Made by a program: the position numbers and the translations under genes. Under the pieces are notes generated by a model, which saw nothing but the letters and a program-made list of their open reading frames with translations, had not been told where the DNA came from and did not search any database. Below, piece by piece: positions 14,948 to 19,802 of a DNA stretch of 19,802 nucleotides; the first letter of the stretch is position 1, and the number at the start of each line of letters is the position of its first letter. This DNA comes from JBNGOQ01 sp050589645 (GTDB lineage Bacteria > Bacteroidota > Bacteroidia > Flavobacteriales > Flavobacteriaceae): assembly GCF_050589645.1 (NCBI RefSeq), contig NZ_JBNGOQ010000006.1:1-19802 (forward strand), given 5' to 3'.

Positions 14948-16891
14948 CTATTCATTTTTAATGGAATCAATTATAAATTCACTTCGTCTGTTCAATTGGT
15001 GTTCTTCCTTACTGCAGGAAACCCCATTGCTACAATGGTTTAAGAGCTCCTGCTCACCAAATCCCTCACCTGAAATCCTTTCCGGGTCTATACCCAGACT
15101 GATTATAAATTGGACCGTAGCCTCGGCCCGTTTCTGGGACAAGTTCAGGTTGTAGTTATCATTGGCCCTGCTATCCGTATGCGACCTTACTGTAATCTTT
15201 AGTTCTGGATTTCGCTTCATGATTGCCGCGATTTTGGCAAGCTCCGGTTCCGCATCCGGTCTGATACTGTAACCGTTCAAATCAAAATAAATAGCCATAT
15301 TCAGAATAGTAGCTACGTCCGTGCCCTCAATCACATCTATGACATTCGACTTTAGTTGAAAATCAAGGGTCTGGGATTCCGATCCTTTGCCCACAAAAAG
15401 GTCCGTGGCATCATAGTCTTCTATGGTCAAGACCAGGGTGTGGTCATAATATTTATTGAGATCCAGGGTATACCTTCCGTTTTCATCGGTTTTTGTGACG
15501 GTCACCACTTGGTTTTCGTTGTCTTTTAAGCTAATGCGCACATCTTTTAGCGGTTCGTTGGTATCTTTATCGGTAACGGTACCGGAGATGGTACTCGTAA
15601 TGGCTTCATTGATCTTTCGGGTTTCTGTAAAGGCATAAATATCATCCAGGCCCTTACCCCCGGTCCTGTTGGAACTAAAATACCCTTTACGGGTTGCGTT
15701 GTCTATACTGAAGGCAAAATCGTCCTCAGGCCCGTTAATCGGTTTGCCCAAATTGACCATCTGCAACACCTTGCTTTTTAGATCTACGTAGAACACATCA
15801 TACCCGCCAAGACCAAAATGTCCGTCAGAAACAAAATAGAGCTCATAATCCGAAGACACAAAGGGAAAGGATTCCCTGCCTTTGGTATTGATCTCAGGGC
15901 CCAAGTTTCTTGGTTTTCCAAAGGTGCCGTCTGGCTTTATGGTCACCGAAAAGATATCGGTTTCCCCACGGGAACCTGGCCGGTTGGAAACAAAGTACAG
16001 GGTGTTTTCATCCGGACTCAAGGCCGGATGGGCGGTGGAGTAATTGTCTCCATTGATGGAGAGATCTTGGATGTTTCCCCATTTATCATCCGTTTTGGTA
16101 GCCCTATATATCTTAAGGTTCTCCCGCTGTTTTTTGTCTGATTTGTCCAAGGGGGTGTTGTTGTTCCTTGTAAAATATACCGTATTGCCGTCCCGGGTAA
16201 AGGCTGGTGATGATTCATTGTATTTGGAATTCAGATTTCCGGTAATTTTCAAGGGCTCCCCCAAGTTGCCATCTTCACCTATTGTTACTTCATAAATATT
16301 GGAAAAGGCTGCGTTGGTCCACGCATTCAACCGTTTTACCACACCGACCTCTTCCTTTGAAGAGCTAAATATCAGTTTATCTCCCAATACGGCGGTGCCA
16401 AATTCAGCTTCTTCCGAATTAATGGAAAGGGGCTCCAGGGTATATCGATAGGAGTTTTTTTCTATGATATCCAAATAATTCTGGGCGTCGGAATACCTTG
16501 GGTTTTCGGATTTGAACGTCTCCAGAAAGTCATTGTATACTTTTTCAGATTCCTTGTCCTTCCCGAGGGCCTTTAATGTCTGTGCATAGCGCAACAGATA
16601 AATGGACTCATCTGGTTGGGGGTTTAACGTCAGTAATTCGGTATACCATTTTAACGCCTCATTATACTGGGCATTAAAATAATAGGTGTTTCCCAACTTT
16701 TTGAAGAGCTCTTCGGACTTATACCCGGATTCTGCTACATCAAGATATATTTCTGCAGCATCTATGTAGGCAAAATCATCGTATTGTTTGTTGGCCCGTT
16801 TTAGTTTGCCCTCCTGGGCCAAAATAGGGGTTATACCTATCATAAGGGTCCATGTCAGTGCCAATGACCGTATTGCGGAATTTGTTACCAT
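14948..16891 (-). CDS. PorE-like OmpA-family protein (TPR, propeller, CRD, OmpA)
   Basis: Exported envelope protein of 647 residues. Domains in order, numbered from the frame's first possible Met, 18 residues upstream of the start used here: signal peptide ending ITPILAQ, TPR-like helices (about 50-165), a PD40/WD40-like propeller (about 220-430) with blades such as PALSPDENTLYFVSNRPGSRGE and DDIYAF, a carboxypeptidase regulatory-like domain (about 445-530), and a C-terminal OmpA peptidoglycan-binding domain (about 545-660) with VRSHTDSRANDNYNLNLSQKRA. This is the domain order of the T9SS component PorE. No lipobox is seen. The frame runs 18 codons further to an ATG at 16945; the start at 16891 is preferred because it places the signal peptide at the N-terminus. 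It directly follows the PorP/SprF gene. Confidence 0.9.
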   Translation of the reverse strand: MVTNSAIRSLALTWTLMIGITPILAQEGKLKRANKQYDDFAYIDAAEIYLDVAESGYKSEELFKKLGNTYYFNAQYNEALKWYTELLTLNPQPDESIYLLRYAQTLKALGKDKESEKVYNDFLETFKSENPRYSDAQNYLDIIEKNSYRYTLEPLSINSEEAEFGTAVLGDKLIFSSSKEEVGVVKRLNAWTNAAFSNIYEVTIGEDGNLGEPLKITGNLNSKYNESSPAFTRDGNTVYFTRNNNTPLDKSDKKQRENLKIYRATKTDDKWGNIQDLSINGDNYSTAHPALSPDENTLYFVSNRPGSRGETDIFSVTIKPDGTFGKPRNLGPEINTKGRESFPFVSSDYELYFVSDGHFGLGGYDVFYVDLKSKVLQMVNLGKPINGPEDDFAFSIDNATRKGYFSSNRTGGKGLDDIYAFTETRKINEAITSTISGTVTDKDTNEPLKDVRISLKDNENQVVTVTKTDENGRYTLDLNKYYDHTLVLTIEDYDATDLFVGKGSESQTLDFQLKSNVIDVIEGTDVATILNMAIYFDLNGYSIRPDAEPELAKIAAIMKRNPELKITVRSHTDSRANDNYNLNLSQKRAEATVQFIISLGIDPERISGEGFGEQELLNHCSNGVSCSKEEHQLNRRSEFIIDSIKNE

Positions 16892-16950
16892 ATACTTTAT
16901 CTTTTTTGTAAAAACGTACAACTTAAAAAGGTCCATGTCATCCATATGTT

Positions 16951-17874
16951 TTAAAAGAATCTTGGGGATATCCTATTTCTCACCCGCGTAAACAGTTCGA
17001 ACCTTAGAAATACTTCATGGGAGCCCGAATTGTAATTGCTTAGGCCGGTAGTATCGGCATCATAGGCATATCCCAACATTATCTGATCACTCAATTGAAA
17101 AGCGGCCAGGCCGCTAACCGCAGCATCCAAACGATAGGCGGCTCCCAAGGTTAGTTTATTAAAAAACAGAAAGTTGGCGGAAATATCAAGCCCCAAGGGG
17201 GCTCCATTGACATATCTGACCAAGAAGGCGGGCTTAAATTTGGTATCCAAGTTAAGGTCGAACACGTAACCTCCTGTAAGGAATACATGCAGTTGTTCCG
17301 AAGCGGTAGATAGTGTGCTGTTCTCATAATGTTCCGTTCTGAGTAAATTTGGCGCGGAAATCCCGACATACCATTTATCATGATGGAGCATGGTTCCCAA
17401 TCCGATCAAGGGGGTCAATCGATTGTCAATATTTGTTTGAAATTGAGGCTCCAAGGGGCTGTAGATCAGAAGTTTTGTGAAATCAACATCCAATAATTGT
17501 ACCCCGGCCTTAATACCAAAACTAAGTTTGGTCTCATTCCGTGCTACCTGGAGGGTATAGGCATAATCCAGGGCCAAAGCATTTTCAATGGAAGGCCCGA
17601 TTTCGTCATTCGAAAAAGACAATCCAACGCCTACGTTTCCATTTACCGGGGTGTTCAATGAAAAAGAAGATGTTTTTGGAGCTCCTTCCAGACCAACCCA
17701 TTGAGATCGGTAAATACCGTTAAAGCTCATAAAACCCCGACTTCCGGCATAGGCAGGATTAATGGTGATGGTGTTGTACATGTATTGGGTATATTGCGCA
17801 TCTTGCTGGGCAATCGCGGGTATGGTCATTATGAGCAGTACCCCGATTCCTAAAATTTTGTTGAATGCAGTCAT
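16951..17874 (-). CDS. PorP/SprF family T9SS outer-membrane protein
   Basis: Predicted outer-membrane beta-barrel of 307 residues, part of the type IX secretion machinery or of cargo attachment. A signal peptide (TAFNKILGIGVLLIMTIPAIAQ) is followed by the family hallmark QDAQYTQYMYNTITINPAYAGSRG, then SFNGIYRSQWVGLEGAPKT and a series of amphipathic strands ending in RFELFTRVRNRISPRFF, with a C-terminal Phe as in barrel proteins. The frame extends 13 codons upstream to an ATG at 17913 that would overlap the preceding gene; the start at 17874 puts the signal peptide at the N-terminus and is preferred. Family members are needed for secretion of particular cargo, often encoded nearby, as here. 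Confidence 0.94.
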   Translation of the reverse strand: MTAFNKILGIGVLLIMTIPAIAQQDAQYTQYMYNTITINPAYAGSRGFMSFNGIYRSQWVGLEGAPKTSSFSLNTPVNGNVGVGLSFSNDEIGPSIENALALDYAYTLQVARNETKLSFGIKAGVQLLDVDFTKLLIYSPLEPQFQTNIDNRLTPLIGLGTMLHHDKWYVGISAPNLLRTEHYENSTLSTASEQLHVFLTGGYVFDLNLDTKFKPAFLVRYVNGAPLGLDISANFLFFNKLTLGAAYRLDAAVSGLAAFQLSDQIMLGYAYDADTTGLSNYNSGSHEVFLRFELFTRVRNRISPRFF

Positions 17875-17902
17875 ATTAATTCGCAGTTCCATTTGTGTTG
17901 GT

Positions 17903-19177
17903 CTAGTTTGCATCTATATAAAGAAATCCGGTTTTCCGAACCGTACGGGGAGTACTTCCATTTTCAGAGAATTCATAAGTAAGGACATAGAAGTAAGTTC
18001 CGGTTGGCAAGGGCTCAGAACCACCAAGGGTAAGATTGCCCTCGGAAAATCCCCGAAATACATTGTCAGTGAGGTTGTACCCCTTTGTTTTGTATACCGG
18101 TACGCCCCACCGATTGAATACCTCCATGGTGTTGTTTGGAAAGCGCTCTATACCATCTATTCTAAAGAAATCGTTTTCCCCATTTCCGTTGGGGGATACC
18201 GCATTGTAGGATACCAAACCTCCAGGCAATACCTCCTCCACACTTACCGTGGCCAGGGTAAAGACTCCATATCCGGAAACCTCCGCAATGGTGGTTACCG
18301 TTTGGTTGGCGGCATCCGGAATACCCCCTTCATCTACCCAAAAACCCTGATTTGCATCCCATCGTATAATATGCAAGCTATTAGGATTGGCAGCGGTTAT
18401 GAAGCTAGGTGATGTATCGGCATCCCAGCCCAGGGTGAGAACCACATTGGAGTTTCCGTTGGTCCTTTCCACTACCCAGTATTCCGTATTGTCAATTCGT
18501 TCTATAACACCAACGGCAGATCCGTGGGAATAGGTGGGATCGCTGTTCTCCAAAATGTAACGGCCGGTAATCTGGTCCAGAACATTTTGGGGGGCATTTA
18601 TAGTGGCAGGTCTGTATTGCCCGGCATTTCCAATGGGAAAGTCAAAACTGTTGTCCCCGTTTTTTATTACGGTTCCGTCCATATGACTATTGTCACTTGT
18701 ATTTATGTGGTCTGCTCCGGCGGTGAAGCTCAACAGGCCCCCAAAATTTTGACCGTCCACAACTCCGGTATCAAAATTGGCCTCGTTTTCTACGGTGATG
18801 TTCCCTGCCAATTGAAAGGCCAAGGCGATAAAACCGTTGTTAAAAAGCAGGTCGTAAAAAAAGCTTTCACTACTTCCCGTAATACGCTGTACGGTACTGC
18901 CCTCGAACCGGGTCAGGCCCTCGTTGAGGAAATCTACCATGCCGTCATTGTTAAAGTGGTTGTAGCAAAAGAGCTCCCCATCGTTCATCCAAATCCCAGA
19001 GGAGGCATTATCAATGGGGTCCAATACACCTACCTGGGTGTTGGGCATTATGGTGAGTTCGCCCTGATTGACCATTTGGGCCTCTATACTATATGTGGAT
19101 ACGATCATGACCCCCATGGCCAAAATGCATTGCATCCCTAATCGTAGTTTTTGTATCATCATACGTTGCTGTATCAT
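17903..19177 (-). CDS. Secreted protein with T9SS type B C-terminal domain
   Basis: A 424-residue exported protein. A signal peptide (about 1-34, ending IEAQ) precedes a Gly/Asn/Asp-rich passenger of about 290 residues with beta-rich character and no recognised catalytic motif. The C-terminal 101 residues (from 324) are the gliding-motility associated, CHU_C-type domain, a type B sorting signal: YNAVSPNGNGENDFFRIDGI, then EVFNRWGVPVYKTKGY, PTGTYFYVLTYEF and a terminal KTGFLYIDAN. Such proteins are exported across the outer membrane by the T9SS and attached or released. The PorP/SprF gene begins 28 bases downstream, so this is very likely its dedicated cargo. Several Met codons near the N-terminus (1, 6, 7) make the exact start uncertain. 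Confidence 0.9.
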   Translation of the reverse strand: MIQQRMMIQKLRLGMQCILAMGVMIVSTYSIEAQMVNQGELTIMPNTQVGVLDPIDNASSGIWMNDGELFCYNHFNNDGMVDFLNEGLTRFEGSTVQRITGSSESFFYDLLFNNGFIALAFQLAGNITVENEANFDTGVVDGQNFGGLLSFTAGADHINTSDNSHMDGTVIKNGDNSFDFPIGNAGQYRPATINAPQNVLDQITGRYILENSDPTYSHGSAVGVIERIDNTEYWVVERTNGNSNVVLTLGWDADTSPSFITAANPNSLHIIRWDANQGFWVDEGGIPDAANQTVTTIAEVSGYGVFTLATVSVEEVLPGGLVSYNAVSPNGNGENDFFRIDGIERFPNNTMEVFNRWGVPVYKTKGYNLTDNVFRGFSEGNLTLGGSEPLPTGTYFYVLTYEFSENGSTPRTVRKTGFLYIDAN

Positions 19178-19228
19178 AGTTATTTGTTATATCCGGCATT
19201 GTTGTCCGGCACAAGGTCTATTTTGTAT

Positions 19229-19255
19229 AACACCGCCCGCTCGGCAGGCGGTGTT
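19229..19255 (-). terminator. Strong GC-rich hairpin between the last two genes
   Basis: On the minus strand AACACCGCCTGC pairs with GCGGGCGGTGTT around CGA, a 12-bp stem with one T-G wobble. It lies about 30 bases after the stop of the partial repeat gene and 50 bases before the type B cargo gene. The sequence after it, ATACAAAAT, has no T run, so it may be an attenuator or mRNA stabiliser rather than a full terminator. Confidence 0.5.
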
Positions 19256-19286
19256 TCATGTCGAAAGTCCCGTGCACCCTTTTGCT

Positions 19287-19802
19287 TTAGTTGATCTGTA
19301 GCCAAGAGGTTCCATTACTTTGGACCCATACTGCGGATGCATCTGGAATCGTGGTTGGGCCTCCTGTACCTGCCCCTGCTATGGCAACTCCTGCGCCGCT
19401 ATTGTTACGTAGCACATAAATTCTCCCTGTGTTGCCAGCGGCCGGTGTTGGTAAGGTGACTCCGGTAGTGAAAGATCCTCCCGAATTAAGAATAATGGTA
19501 TAATCACTTGTCAATACCGTATAATCGGTTGTTTGTGCGGTAATGGATTTCGTTGCCGTAATGGCAGTTTCGGCCACTTCCACCCAGGCCGTACCGTTCC
19601 ATTGAAGTAGGTTCCCGGTCGTAGCACCATCGGCCAGTTTGGCCAGGGTCACGTTGGCGTCGGTGATCTTGATGGTGGTCACGGCGTCCGTTGCCAGTTC
19701 CGCGGTACCGATCCCGCCATCGGCGACGTCCAGGGTATACGGGCTAGCGGTGGTACCTGCCCCTGCACGGACCAGCGATCCACTGGCGGTGGCATCGGTG
19801 AC
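19287..19802 (-). CDS. Repeat-rich, tail-fibre-like protein, C-terminal part
   Basis: The frame is open from the window edge to the stop, giving the last 171 residues of a longer protein; the start is outside. The upstream part has degenerate repeats resembling TAELATDAVTTIKITDANVT and LAKLADGATT, followed by NLLQWNGTAWVEV. A C-terminal beta domain (YTVLTSDYTIILNSGG, VTLPTPAAGNTGRIYVLRNNSG, ending NGTSWLQIN) resembles the ends of phage tail fibres and similar trimeric or stalk-like surface proteins. The DNA here is visibly richer in G and C than the neighbouring genes. No T9SS C-terminal signal is seen. It is probably the first gene of the minus-strand cassette, but its true start and any signal peptide lie outside the window. 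Confidence 0.75.
   Translation of the reverse strand, partial: VTDATASGSLVRAGAGTTASPYTLDVADGGIGTAELATDAVTTIKITDANVTLAKLADGATTGNLLQWNGTAWVEVAETAITATKSITAQTTDYTVLTSDYTIILNSGGSFTTGVTLPTPAAGNTGRIYVLRNNSGAGVAIAGAGTGGPTTIPDASAVWVQSNGTSWLQIN

Noticed and set aside
17875..17913. Upstream start for the PorP/SprF gene
   Set aside because: It would overlap the cargo gene and push the signal peptide away from the N-terminus.
18524..19141. 205-residue plus-strand frame inside the type B cargo gene
   Set aside because: It is antisense to a gene with signal peptide and clear sorting domain.

Overview
The window looks like chromosomal DNA of a marine-type member of the Flavobacteriaceae (Bacteroidota). The evidence is a type IX secretion (T9SS) accessory cassette with a PorP/SprF protein and a gliding-motility type C-terminal domain, Bacteroidota-style -7 boxes (TAnnTTTG), a small Bacteroidota-type conserved protein, and intergenic regions that are AT-rich with weak Shine-Dalgarno signals. 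No insertion sequence, CRISPR array or complete prophage is visible.

Layout. Bases 1-22 are the 3' end of a 5S rRNA gene, closing an rRNA operon with a strong terminator, followed by a dense set of GC-rich palindromes (67-178). On the minus strand come gltB and gltD, the two subunits of glutamate synthase, then an acyl-CoA dehydrogenase gene. Divergent from it on the plus strand is a Glu/Leu/Phe/Val-type amino-acid dehydrogenase, followed by an NhaD-type Na+/H+ antiporter. Next is a tightly packed exbB-exbD-tonB/tolA-like set and a folC-type folylpolyglutamate synthase, then tRNA-Val(UAC) with its own promoter and terminator. A loosely coding stretch (14119-14947) holds one small conserved-type protein and an unexplained open fragment in the same frame.

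The last 5 kb is a minus-strand cassette, read from right to left: the C-terminal part of a repeat-rich, tail-fibre-like protein that runs off the window, a secreted protein with a T9SS type B C-terminal domain, a PorP/SprF-family outer-membrane protein, and a PorE-like protein combining TPR, beta-propeller, carboxypeptidase-regulatory and OmpA domains. A strong terminator follows.

Functionally, the left half is nitrogen and carbon housekeeping: glutamate made by GltBD, amino-acid and acyl-CoA oxidation on either side of a shared divergent promoter region. The centre is ion and proton-motive-force energetics: NhaD and a proton-channel-driven TonB/TolA-type transducer. The right end is the most specialised part: a compact export and anchoring module for a surface protein, in which the PorP/SprF and OmpA-type proteins are the likely partners of the type B cargo protein encoded just upstream.
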